IMG/VR virus record: IMGVR_UViG_3300009285_000401
Location: 1 to 26,310 of that record
Reading direction: 5' to 3' (one strand)
Origin: a virus
DNA length: 26,310 nucleotides
The position numbers were made by a program, and so were the translations under genes. Below the pieces are notes generated by a model. It saw only the letters and a program-made list of their open reading frames with translations, had not been told where the DNA came from and did not search any database. Below, one piece after another: positions 1 to 7,421 of the stretch (position 1 is its first letter; the number at the start of each line of letters is the position of its first letter).

Positions 1-2
1 TT

Positions 3-380
3 TGCTTCTCCACGTTCGTATTGCCCAGGCACGAACTCAGCGTGTTTGATGGCTCGCCGATCACATCGCTCAATGAAGTTCTCCCACCATTCTGCATGGT
101 TTTCATTGTGGAAAGAGCAGTGGCGGATTATTTAGCGGAGGAGGTATTGGGGATAGCGGACGGGTGTGAGGAGAGTACGGCAGGAGTGGCGAAGGGGCGG
201 TTGATGTGTGATGTGCGGAAGTGGTATGCTGGGTGTTTGCGACCTGGGCGGTGGGGGAGCACGAGTTTATTGGACGGTGGGAGTGGAGCAGGGATAACGG
301 TAACGATCAAGAGGTTGGAGGCGGACACGAGTGAGGGAGATGGTGGGGTAGGGACAGTGGTGGAGAAGTTGGAAAGATGA
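3..380 (+). CDS. terS: Terminase small subunit, 5'-incomplete (Sf6 gp1-like C-terminal part)
   Basis: The frame is open from the window edge to the TGA at 378-380, so no start can be fixed; TTG at 21 and ATG at 96 are in frame but lack a good Shine-Dalgarno. From about base 111 the protein matches what I know of Sf6-type small terminases: an ADYLAEEVLGIADG helix, a VAKGRLMCDVRKWYAG helix, then RPGRWG and a short beta tail (ITVTIKRL). These proteins recognise viral DNA and load it onto the large subunit. The stop overlaps the terL start as ATGA. The first ~110 bases do not encode the expected N-terminal helix-turn-helix and differ in composition, so the front may be lost or joined artificially. 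Identity rests on the C-terminal motif and the position before terL. Confidence 0.7.
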   Translation, partial: CFSTFVLPRHELSVFDGSPITSLNEVLPPFCMVFIVERAVADYLAEEVLGIADGCEESTAGVAKGRLMCDVRKWYAGCLRPGRWGSTSLLDGGSGAGITVTIKRLEADTSEGDGGVGTVVEKLER

Positions 381-1795
381 ACATTTCGATAAATTTAACA
401 CCTAGGCAGATAGATTTTTTGGATGCGAGTTATCGGTATGCGGTGGTATTTTTTGGTGGAGCGAGGGGAGGAGGGAAGAGCCATGGGATGCGGACGATTT
501 GTATGGTGAGGGCGTTGGAGCAGTCGGGAGTGAGGATAGGGTTATTTAGGCGAAGTCATCCAGAGTTGATGAGCAATCATGTGCGGACGTTGTTGGCGGA
601 GCATCCATGGTTGGCGAGGAATTACAACAAGAGTGAGCATTTGCTGACGTTTCCGAATGGGAGTACGATAGAGTTTTGTTATTGTGACAGTGAGGACGAT
701 GTATTGAGGTATCAGGGGAGAGAGTTTCACATATTGGGGATAGACGAGGCGGGGCAGTGGCCAGAGGGGATGTGGTGGACGTTGTACGGGTCGTGTCGGT
801 CGAGCAAGGTGGATATAAAGCCAGTGGCGTTGCTGACAGGAAATCCTGGTGGAATCGGACATTCGTGGTTGAAAAGGTTGTTTGTAGATCGGAATTATCG
901 GAAGTCTGAGAGGGGTGAAGATTATCATTTTGTCAAGAGTTTAATTTATGATTGTGCTCCGATCATGAGTGCGGATCCTGGGTATTTGCGGAGGTTGGAG
1001 GCGGAGCCGAACGAGGTATTGAGGCGAGCGTATTTGCATGGGGACTGGACAGTATTTGCTGGGCAGTTTTTCAACGAGTTTGATTTGGACACGCACATAT
1101 TGCCCCATGATTGGGAGCCAAGACCTTATTGGCCAGTGTACGTTTCGCACGATCCTGGGCATTGGCATCCGTGTGTTTGGTTGTTGTGGTGTGCCGATGA
1201 GCAGGGAGGGGTTTATTTGATTAGGGAGATTGTGGAGAGGGGTTTGGATATTGACCGACAGGCAGAGAGGGTTTGGCAATGGCCAGAAATGGAAAGGGTT
1301 GAGGTTGTGATAAGCGGAAGGGATGCTTGGACGAGGCTAAAAGATGGTGGCCCTTGCATAGCAGAACAGTATGCGACGATAAAGCCAAGGCCGATTTATT
1401 TTGTTGAGGCAAACACGGATAGGGTTCAGGGAGCAGGGCAGGTAAGGGCGTTTTTGGCAGTAAGAAACGGGCGTCCGAGAATGATGATACACCCTCGATG
1501 CAGAAGAACGATTGAGTGCATTCCAAGATTAGTACACAACAAAGACAGACCGGAAGATGTTTTGAAGATTGACGCAACCGATAGCGATCCGTTTAGTGGA
1601 GATGATTGCTATGACGCAGTGCGTTATTTTTTAATGAGCAGACCAGCGGCAAGTGCAAGTGATCCAGAAGCAGATGTCATTCCAACGACTTATGAAGAAA
1701 GAATAAAGAAGTTCATGAAGAAAAGAAGGGTTAGGTTGGCAAAACAGTCAAAGAACAGGGTTGGTGTTGATCCTGTTTTGGGATCTAAATTTTGA
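377..1795 (+). CDS. terL: Terminase large subunit (packaging ATPase/nuclease)
   Basis: This is the DNA-packaging motor. The 472-residue protein has a Walker A loop GGARGGGKS (residues 27-35), Walker B ILGIDEA (119-125) and a coupling motif LLTGNPGG (about 152-159). LHGDWTVFAGQFFNEF leads into the RNase H-fold nuclease, with candidate metal ligands at D259 (SHDPG) and in DDCYD (409-413). Length and motif order fit the family. The ATG lies in an ATGA overlap with terS. Two oddities stand out. The first ~900 bases are extremely G-rich on the coding strand with G-ending codons, and this fades after about base 1280. The C-terminus ends in a DPVLG motif (465-469) that recurs at the end of the next gene. 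The terminase call is secure. Confidence 0.96.
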   Translation: MNISINLTPRQIDFLDASYRYAVVFFGGARGGGKSHGMRTICMVRALEQSGVRIGLFRRSHPELMSNHVRTLLAEHPWLARNYNKSEHLLTFPNGSTIEFCYCDSEDDVLRYQGREFHILGIDEAGQWPEGMWWTLYGSCRSSKVDIKPVALLTGNPGGIGHSWLKRLFVDRNYRKSERGEDYHFVKSLIYDCAPIMSADPGYLRRLEAEPNEVLRRAYLHGDWTVFAGQFFNEFDLDTHILPHDWEPRPYWPVYVSHDPGHWHPCVWLLWCADEQGGVYLIREIVERGLDIDRQAERVWQWPEMERVEVVISGRDAWTRLKDGGPCIAEQYATIKPRPIYFVEANTDRVQGAGQVRAFLAVRNGRPRMMIHPRCRRTIECIPRLVHNKDRPEDVLKIDATDSDPFSGDDCYDAVRYFLMSRPAASASDPEADVIPTTYEERIKKFMKKRRVRLAKQSKNRVGVDPVLGSKF

Positions 1796-1834
1796 TAGCA
1801 TTTTGATAGACAAAAGATAGCGGCTTGCATTCTC

Positions 1835-1868
1835 CTCTACTCTACTCTACTCTACTCTACTCTACTCT
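1835..1868 (+). repeat. CTCTA pentanucleotide tandem repeat
   Basis: Six full CTCTA units plus CTCT run without interruption between the terL stop and the small membrane gene. The unit is not a multiple of three. The tract is probably untranslated: the frame through it from a TTG at 1825 has no ribosome-binding site and a composition unlike its neighbours. Such tracts can change length by polymerase slippage. Confidence 0.95.
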
Positions 1869-1936
1869 GGGGCGAAAATTTTGTGTTGGCAAAAAAGTGT
1901 TTTATTTATTTTTTTGTTTGTGGCATGCTTCTTGGC

Positions 1937-2164
1937 ATGGAAATAATTACAATAGGAATTTTATTTTTAGTTATTGTTGTTTTAAGTATTTCCCAAATTT
2001 TCGAGCGTCGAGACCATGTCAAACAAATCAGCGAGATGACGAGCAAGCTGATGTCAAATAGTTTTTCTGAGTTTGCGATTTATAACAACGGCCAGCGGGT
2101 TAGTGATAAGGCCAAGCCGGCAAAGAGGTCTGTCACTGATCCTGTTTTAGGCGATACATACTAG
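1937..2164 (+). CDS. Small membrane protein with C-terminal DPVLG motif
   Basis: The 75-residue protein has one hydrophobic segment at residues 3-21 and then a charged, mostly helical part. It ends in SVTDPVLGDTY, matching the end of the large terminase just upstream. The predicted form is a single-pass inner-membrane protein with a soluble tail. The frame stays open upstream to a GTG at 1883 and an ATG at 1925. I chose ATG 1937 because the hydrophobic segment then begins at the N-terminus, but no start has a clear Shine-Dalgarno. Function is unknown. The gene sits between terL and a virion protein, and the shared motif hints that both proteins contact one partner. A holin role is conceivable but unsupported. 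Confidence 0.65.
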   Translation: MEIITIGILFLVIVVLSISQIFERRDHVKQISEMTSKLMSNSFSEFAIYNNGQRVSDKAKPAKRSVTDPVLGDTY

Positions 2165-2173
2165 AGGTTTATT

Positions 2174-3904
2174 ATGGCAATTACATATTCAAGCTTACAG
2201 CCCCCAACACCAATTGGCGGCGGCAAACGTGTGGTGCGTGGTCTTTTGGCGTTTGATTCATCCTATCCTACGGGCGGCGAATTAATAGATTCAGCCAAGT
2301 TTGGGTTGAAATTTGTTGAGTCGTTTGAAATTAAGGGAAGTGAATTGGGCTATGATTTTGAGTATGTACCCTCTACAAAAAAGTTAAAAGTTTATAGTGG
2401 TGGTTTGTCATCCCATGACCATGCTGTTGGGACATTGGCTAATAGCGGAGAAAGCGCAGGAACTCCTGCTGGTTCTGTTGCGGCACCAACGTTTACAGGT
2501 TCCCCTGATACAATTACTCCGAGTTTAAGTGCCGACAGTGCTGGCACACCTGCTGGGAATCTTGACAGTATTTCAGGTGGCACACCCGCTGGGACGCTTG
2601 ATTCTGTTAGCGGTGGCACACCGGCTGGAACAAATTCTGCTCCGGCGTTTACTGGAACTCCCGATACAATCACCCCAAGTTTAAGCACAGATAGTGCTGG
2701 AACTCCCGCAGGAACGTTGGATAGTATTTCAGGTGGTACACCTGCTGGGACGTTGGACAGTGTTTCAGGTGGCACACCGGCAGGAACCCTAGATTCAATC
2801 AGTGGTGGGACACCCGCTGGTACGAATGCCGATTCTGATGTTATGCCGATCAATATTGCATACGACATGAATGGTTATATCATTCCGTCATTTGCGCTAA
2901 CCCACAATGCCGATCCCGAAGGTGTTGGAATGTTGGCCACAAAATTGTATGCCATTCATGTTAACGGTTCTAACCTGGCACAGCTCAATTCGGTTTTAAA
3001 TGGTGTTGCAAGCACATCATTCACAAGTGCCGCTGATGGTGGCATTTACAGAGCAGATCAACGCGCCACAGGCTGGGTTAAATATAATGCTGTTCCTGAT
3101 GGCGTTCAGATTTTTGTTGATGAAGCTGATGGTGATAAATTGAAAGGTGACTTTAGTGCGGCTTTAAATCCTGGTGACAAGATGGTTTCTTTGAAACTTG
3201 ACACAGGCTCTCTTACACTTTTGATTAAAGATGCTCCAACAGCAGGAATGAAAGCCCTGTTTGTTGACGATGATGGTGCTGACAATGCTAAGCTGGTGTT
3301 TGTTGATACTGGTGCGGCTGGTGGAACAATAAACGCAGGGAATTTCGAGGCGGTGTGTCTGTCTGCGATGAAAGGCACAAAAGCAGGAAATGCAAAAGCT
3401 CAGACATTCAGTGGAGCGGCTCTTGGTGGCCATGTACATACGTTCAGCGGTGCGGCCTTAGGTGGCCATGCACATGCGTTTAGCGGAGCGGCCCTTGGTG
3501 GCCATGCCCACACGTTTAGTGGTGCGGCACTTGGCACACATGGTCACATAGTAACCGGCGCGGCTTACACTCCCGCTGGTTCCGTTGCGGCTCCTGCGTT
3601 TAGCGGAGCGGCCCTTGCCGGTCATGGTCACACGTTCAGTGGTGCGGCCTTGGGTGGCCATGCACATACATTCTCAGGTTCAGCGTTGGGCACACATGTT
3701 CATACTGTTACTGGTGCGGCCTATACTCCTGCTGGGTCTAACTCGGCCCCTGCATTCTCAGGTTCGGCACTTGGTAATCATGGTCATACAATTGGTGGCG
3801 CGGTTGCTGTTGTTGCCGCAACGGTTGCGTCTGAAGTTCCAAACACAACAAACTTGCAGGCCGCAGGACTTACAGCTTGTGAATTTGAAGTAATTGGTTC
3901 GTAG
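2174..3904 (+). CDS. Repeat-rich virion protein (head or tail fibre/decoration candidate)
   Basis: The 576-residue protein follows AGAGG-type ribosome-binding bases. Residues 1-76 form a compact domain (GELIDSAKFGLKFVE, then GYDFEYVPSTKKLKVY) of a type I recall at the start of phage structural proteins. Residues ~95-217 are eight GTPAG-centred repeats, low in charge and rich in Gly, Thr, Ser and Pro. Residues ~218-405 are a globular, beta-rich middle. Residues ~410-540 are about eight FSGAALGGHxH repeats, then a short Ala/Val tail. In trimeric phage fibres, HxH motifs can bind iron or another metal in the fibre core, so a trimeric fibre is my inference. Its place between terminase and portal is unusual for a tail fibre and would also suit a head fibre. 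Confidence 0.8.
   Translation: MAITYSSLQPPTPIGGGKRVVRGLLAFDSSYPTGGELIDSAKFGLKFVESFEIKGSELGYDFEYVPSTKKLKVYSGGLSSHDHAVGTLANSGESAGTPAGSVAAPTFTGSPDTITPSLSADSAGTPAGNLDSISGGTPAGTLDSVSGGTPAGTNSAPAFTGTPDTITPSLSTDSAGTPAGTLDSISGGTPAGTLDSVSGGTPAGTLDSISGGTPAGTNADSDVMPINIAYDMNGYIIPSFALTHNADPEGVGMLATKLYAIHVNGSNLAQLNSVLNGVASTSFTSAADGGIYRADQRATGWVKYNAVPDGVQIFVDEADGDKLKGDFSAALNPGDKMVSLKLDTGSLTLLIKDAPTAGMKALFVDDDGADNAKLVFVDTGAAGGTINAGNFEAVCLSAMKGTKAGNAKAQTFSGAALGGHVHTFSGAALGGHAHAFSGAALGGHAHTFSGAALGTHGHIVTGAAYTPAGSVAAPAFSGAALAGHGHTFSGAALGGHAHTFSGSALGTHVHTVTGAAYTPAGSNSAPAFSGSALGNHGHTIGGAVAVVAATVASEVPNTTNLQAAGLTACEFEVIGS
2459..2821 (+). repeat. GTPAG-type coding repeats
   Basis: Eight copies of a roughly 11-residue unit (GTPAGTLDSISG and variants) are encoded here. 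A larger block containing FTGTPDTITPSLS is present twice. DNA copies differ mostly at third codon positions, so the array is old enough to have diverged while the protein repeat was kept. Confidence 0.85.
3404..3787 (+). repeat. HxH coding repeats
   Basis: Eight units of about 12 residues (FSGAALGGHAH and variants) carry His-x-His pairs: HVH, HAH, HAH, HGH, HGH, HAH, HVH and HGH. A TPAGS spacer splits the array twice. An earlier HDH pair lies near residue 80. Confidence 0.85.
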
Positions 3905-3922
3905 TGACACATCCTCCATGAA

Positions 3923-3966
3923 GATTGCCCCTGTTGGCATTCGCCTTCGGGGGCAATCAACTTTTC
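3923..3966 (+). terminator. Rho-independent terminator candidate
   Basis: A perfect 9-bp stem (GATTGCCCC 3923-3931 with GGGGCAATC 3950-3958) encloses an 18-base loop. It is followed by AACTTTTCT. It lies 18 bases after the fibre-like gene's stop and ahead of the next ribosome-binding site, as expected of a partial terminator between transcription units. The long loop and short T run suggest leaky termination. Confidence 0.6.
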
Positions 3967-3981
3967 TCTGAAAGGATTTTT

Positions 3982-4257
3982 ATGTATTACGTCTCAGAAG
4001 AAACTTTCAAAACACTCGATGAAGAAACACAAAAGAAAATTTTAGAAGATACAAAAGAACACGAAAGCGAACAATCAGAAGATGTTGAAGAATTATCAAC
4101 AGAAGAAAAGATTGGCGAGGTGAACAAAAAATCCATGGTTGATAAAATGGATGAAGATGACAAAGTGAACAAAATAAAAGATTTTGATGAAGCCGACAAG
4201 AAACATCATATGGCGATAATAATTGGAATGGGTGCCCCAAAGAAAAAGGGAAAGTAA
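3982..4257 (+). CDS. Small highly charged protein before the portal
   Basis: The 91-residue protein is dominated by Glu, Asp and Lys and probably forms helix or coiled coil for most of its length. A short hydrophobic patch (HMAIIIGMG) and a basic KKKGK end close it. AAAGGA six bases before ATG 3982 fixes this start over an upstream in-frame ATG at 3925 that lies inside the terminator hairpin. Its stop abuts the portal ATG, so the two are probably co-translated. I do not recognise the family. Position suggests a capsid-assembly accessory. Confidence 0.8.
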   Translation: MYYVSEETFKTLDEETQKKILEDTKEHESEQSEDVEELSTEEKIGEVNKKSMVDKMDEDDKVNKIKDFDEADKKHHMAIIIGMGAPKKKGK

Positions 4258-6372
4258 ATGTTAAATATTATTACGTCAAACCAATCAGCAAATATAAACG
4301 AAGAAGGTTTGATTGCTGACATTCAAAAAAAAATCAAATCAGCAGATCCGGTTTTACAGGCTTTTCATAGCCAGTGGTTTCAAAACATAGCAATGCGTCG
4401 AGGCTTGCAGAATGTTCAGATAACAAGCGGACAATCAAACAAGGTTGTTTTAAATCCACCTGAAGTTAAGGGCAGGGTTCGTATTACAATTAATCGCATG
4501 AAGGCTATTCATCAAACAAGATTGGCAAAAATGGTAACTGACATGCCAAAGATGGAAGTGATGCCCGCAAGCGATCAGGAAGAAGATAAAGAACTTGCAA
4601 GAAAAGGAACAAAAATTTTAGCCTATAAATGGCAAGACGAAAGAATGGTTGAGAAGATTACCGATGAATGTTCATGGATGATTGATTGTGGATCGAGTTT
4701 TTTTCATGTTTATTGGGATCCAACAAAAGGCCCTAAAGTTCCAATCTATAAAAGATTTGAAGGAAAAGAAATTAATCCAGAGATTGACAGGGTTGATTCA
4801 GATGGATTTGTTCTTGATGAAACTGGACAGAGAAGAATTGTTGAAGAATCAATCGGGGATGTTGCGATTGATGTTGTCCCGCCTTTTGACATTGTGAACG
4901 ATCAGACAAGTCCGACGGTAGAAGATTCAGGATGGATTATTATTCGCAAGTGCATGAGGGTCAAAGACATTAAAATGATGTGGCCGATAACAGGAAAAGA
5001 TGTTGTTGCGGAAAAAGACACAAGTCAACGAGCATATTTTCAAAGAAGGTTGATGTCAATGGTTGGGGGTGTTTCTGAAGCATATGCAACAGAGGCGATG
5101 ACAGATGAGGAAATGGCGACAATAATTTATTTTTACGAAAAGAAATGTCCTGATTTTCCAGAAGGAAAATTTTTGATTATTTGTGGATCAATTGTTTTAG
5201 AAAGCACAACCATGCCGTTTAATGATGGTGTGACTTTTCCAATTATAAAAACTGATGACACGTTTGTTTCTGGGGCTTTTTGGGGAAATGGCACAAACGA
5301 TGACCTGATCCCAATACAAAAAGGTTACAACAGAACAATATCACAGATTGCAGAAAATGCAAACAATCACGGAAACACAAAACTGCTTGTTCCTCGTGGT
5401 GCAAATCTTGATCCAGATGCTTATGATGATAGTGGAACTGAGTGCATAGAATTTAATTCAGGGTTTCAGCCGACTCAAATGCAACCAGCTTCATTGCCAG
5501 GTCACATGACAGCATTACTAAATTTTTATGATAAAGCTTTTGAAGATGTTTCTGGTCAACACGAAGTGACAAGGGGAGAGGCTCCGTCTGGTGTAAAGTC
5601 TGGAAGGGCCATTATTGCTTTACAGGAAAAAGATGACACGCAAATGGCTCCGACGAAAATAAAATATTTTAGACAACTCGAAAGACTTGGTGTGTTAATT
5701 TTAAGATTGTACGAACAGCATCAGAACGAGGATAGAACTTACAGGTTAATAGGTGAAAACCTGAATGACATTGAAACTTTTAAGATCAGCAAAGCAGAAT
5801 CAATATCAATGAACAAAGATGTGCGTGTCCAAACAGAAAATATAATTGCGTCACACAAGAGAGTAATGCAAGAAAATGCGATGGAAATGTTTGGAGAAGG
5901 ATTGTTTGGAGATCAAGCAGACCCAGAAACAAGAAAAAGAGTTTTGAAGATTATGGAGTTTGGAAATATAAATGAGATTTTTTCAGCCTATAATCAAGAC
6001 TCATTAAATGCCAGAACTGAAAACGAGAATTTTTGTTTATGGACGCCTGATGTTTTAATTCAAAAACAAGACGAAAAAACAGGTGTTTCTATTTGGACAC
6101 AAGAGGCGTTTGTTTTTGACGATCACATTGTTCACTTGAATGAACACAACAGATTTAGAAAGTCCCCACGTTATCATTCGTTTACACAACTACAAAGACG
6201 TGGAATAGACAATCATTGTGAACAACATGAAGTTTTTTTAAAGGGGCCAACACCTCAAGAAGCTCCTCCTGCACAGACCGGACAAGGGGCCATGCCTCCA
6301 TCTCCGATACCTGAACAACCAGCGATGCCAGCTCCAATGCAGGGGCCGGTTCCAATGGTGCCAGCAGGATGA
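4258..6372 (+). CDS. Portal protein (P22-like)
   Basis: The portal is the ring at the capsid vertex through which DNA enters and leaves and to which the tail attaches. At 704 residues it is close to the P22 portal (about 725). The N-terminal part (residues ~75-160: RVRITINRMKAIHQTRLAK, then an ELARKGTKIL helix and CSWMIDCGSSFFHVYWDP) is typical of podoviral portals. The middle carries NRTISQIAENANNHGN and the SGVKSGRAIIALQEKDD segment expected near the tunnel. The last ~42 residues are rich in Pro, Met and Gln and probably disordered. The ATG directly follows the previous stop, with GGGAAAG upstream. The scaffold and coat genes after it support the call. Confidence 0.92.
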   Translation: MLNIITSNQSANINEEGLIADIQKKIKSADPVLQAFHSQWFQNIAMRRGLQNVQITSGQSNKVVLNPPEVKGRVRITINRMKAIHQTRLAKMVTDMPKMEVMPASDQEEDKELARKGTKILAYKWQDERMVEKITDECSWMIDCGSSFFHVYWDPTKGPKVPIYKRFEGKEINPEIDRVDSDGFVLDETGQRRIVEESIGDVAIDVVPPFDIVNDQTSPTVEDSGWIIIRKCMRVKDIKMMWPITGKDVVAEKDTSQRAYFQRRLMSMVGGVSEAYATEAMTDEEMATIIYFYEKKCPDFPEGKFLIICGSIVLESTTMPFNDGVTFPIIKTDDTFVSGAFWGNGTNDDLIPIQKGYNRTISQIAENANNHGNTKLLVPRGANLDPDAYDDSGTECIEFNSGFQPTQMQPASLPGHMTALLNFYDKAFEDVSGQHEVTRGEAPSGVKSGRAIIALQEKDDTQMAPTKIKYFRQLERLGVLILRLYEQHQNEDRTYRLIGENLNDIETFKISKAESISMNKDVRVQTENIIASHKRVMQENAMEMFGEGLFGDQADPETRKRVLKIMEFGNINEIFSAYNQDSLNARTENENFCLWTPDVLIQKQDEKTGVSIWTQEAFVFDDHIVHLNEHNRFRKSPRYHSFTQLQRRGIDNHCEQHEVFLKGPTPQEAPPAQTGQGAMPPSPIPEQPAMPAPMQGPVPMVPAG

Positions 6373-6397
6373 AGAACATTGAGATTGGCAAAATAAA

Positions 6398-7414
6398 ATG
6401 GAAGAAATAACAAACACACAACCGACTCAAGACCAAGCTGATGTAACACCACAAGTGATGGACTCGTTTGAACAGGTTACAGATAATTTGTTGAACAAAG
6501 CGGCAAGTGATTCTGAGACACAGACAAGCGAACAGCCAGAACAGGATGTTAAATCAGAAGTCAGCCAAGACTCGGTAAAGCAGACTCCTGAACAAGCCAA
6601 AACCACACAAGCAGTTCAAACAGAGGAATTTGAAATCGGACAGAATTTAAAACTTCGTTCCGGTAACAAACTAACCCCAGAGCTGTTTAATGAGATCAAG
6701 TCGGGTTATTTGCGACAAGCAGATTATACTCGAAAGACTCAAGAGGTTAAGGCAATCAGAGAAGAAGCAATGGGGGTTCTCGCCGCAAGAGAGCGAATTG
6801 CAAACAATCCACAAGAGTTAAGACAGTTTCTTGATGATGTGCATATTCTAAATGCGTTTCATCCTCATGAATTGCTTAACAATGCTTTGGAAGCAAACGG
6901 TGTCGATGCAGAGGCGTGGAATCAGTTTTTGACAAACTATGAGGAGGGTGGCTTTGAGGTCAAAAAAGACTGGCGGGCCGATCCTTACGCAAAGAAATTT
7001 GACGAGTTTGGGAAAGAACTGAAGCCACTTAAAGAATTTGTTTCTAACTACAACAGAGACAGAGAAGCCTTTACAAAGAGACAGGTTGAAGAAAAAGCAA
7101 AAGTTGAATTGGATGCAGAAATTGGCTCTGCAATGAAAAAGTTTTCTGGTGTTACTCGCAAAGAGATACTGGTTGAAATCGTAGCCGATCAAACTGGAAG
7201 GACAGTTGAACAAATTGCCCAACAGTTAAAGGTCGAAAAAGACAAGACCTTATCTGAGTACCAAAAGACTTTGAGCGAAACCAAACAAAAAACCAAGTCA
7301 GGGCAGGCTAAAGGCATTTCAATACCGCTAATGAAAAAGGCTCCTCAGAGTTTTGACGAGGCCACAGATGCGGCGTTGGAATCGTATGCCGCCGGACAAC
7401 TAGGACAAAGGTAG
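6398..7414 (+). CDS. Scaffolding protein candidate
   Basis: The 338-residue protein lies between portal and major capsid genes, the usual scaffold position. Residues 1-85 are acidic and Gln/Thr/Ser-rich, probably disordered. Residues ~95-125 hold IKSGYLRQADYTRKTQEVK, a pattern I know from phage scaffold-like proteins. The rest is mostly charged helix with coiled-coil character, ending in a small Ala-rich tail (ATDAALESYAAGQLGQR). Scaffolds guide coat assembly and then leave or are cleaved. No protease motif is visible here and no separate prohead protease gene is seen, which fits the P22 style of scaffold exit. The ribosome-binding site is weak. Confidence 0.85.
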   Translation: MEEITNTQPTQDQADVTPQVMDSFEQVTDNLLNKAASDSETQTSEQPEQDVKSEVSQDSVKQTPEQAKTTQAVQTEEFEIGQNLKLRSGNKLTPELFNEIKSGYLRQADYTRKTQEVKAIREEAMGVLAARERIANNPQELRQFLDDVHILNAFHPHELLNNALEANGVDAEAWNQFLTNYEEGGFEVKKDWRADPYAKKFDEFGKELKPLKEFVSNYNRDREAFTKRQVEEKAKVELDAEIGSAMKKFSGVTRKEILVEIVADQTGRTVEQIAQQLKVEKDKTLSEYQKTLSETKQKTKSGQAKGISIPLMKKAPQSFDEATDAALESYAAGQLGQR

Positions 7415-7421
7415 GTAATTT

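Noticed and set aside
542-928. A 128-codon minus-strand frame in terL
   Set aside because: The G-rich codon bias removes stop codons from the antisense strand; TerL motifs prove the forward frame.
1803-1832. TTGATA plus TGCATT as a promoter after terL
   Set aside because: The -10-like hexamer matches consensus at only three of six positions.
1883-1936. A GTG start giving an 18-residue-longer membrane protein
   Set aside because: It would add a second hydrophobic stretch at once before the first and has only a weak GGGGCG upstream; kept as an alternative, not chosen.
1825-2061. A reading frame through the CTCTA repeat
   Set aside because: It needs a TTG start with no ribosome-binding site, and the product is a Leu-Tyr-Ser-Thr repeat followed by out-of-frame sequence of the membrane gene.
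2392-2868. A 158-codon open frame on the minus strand
   Set aside because: It mirrors the GTPAG repeats of the plus-strand gene and carries the complementary repeats; the forward frame has the ribosome-binding site and full domain structure.
2459-3787. Regularly repeated DNA considered as a CRISPR array
   Set aside because: Units are coding, imperfect and contiguous without unique spacers.
4325-4333. A run of A's in the portal gene as a frameshift site
   Set aside because: The downstream frame is the true portal frame, and no useful alternative frame follows.
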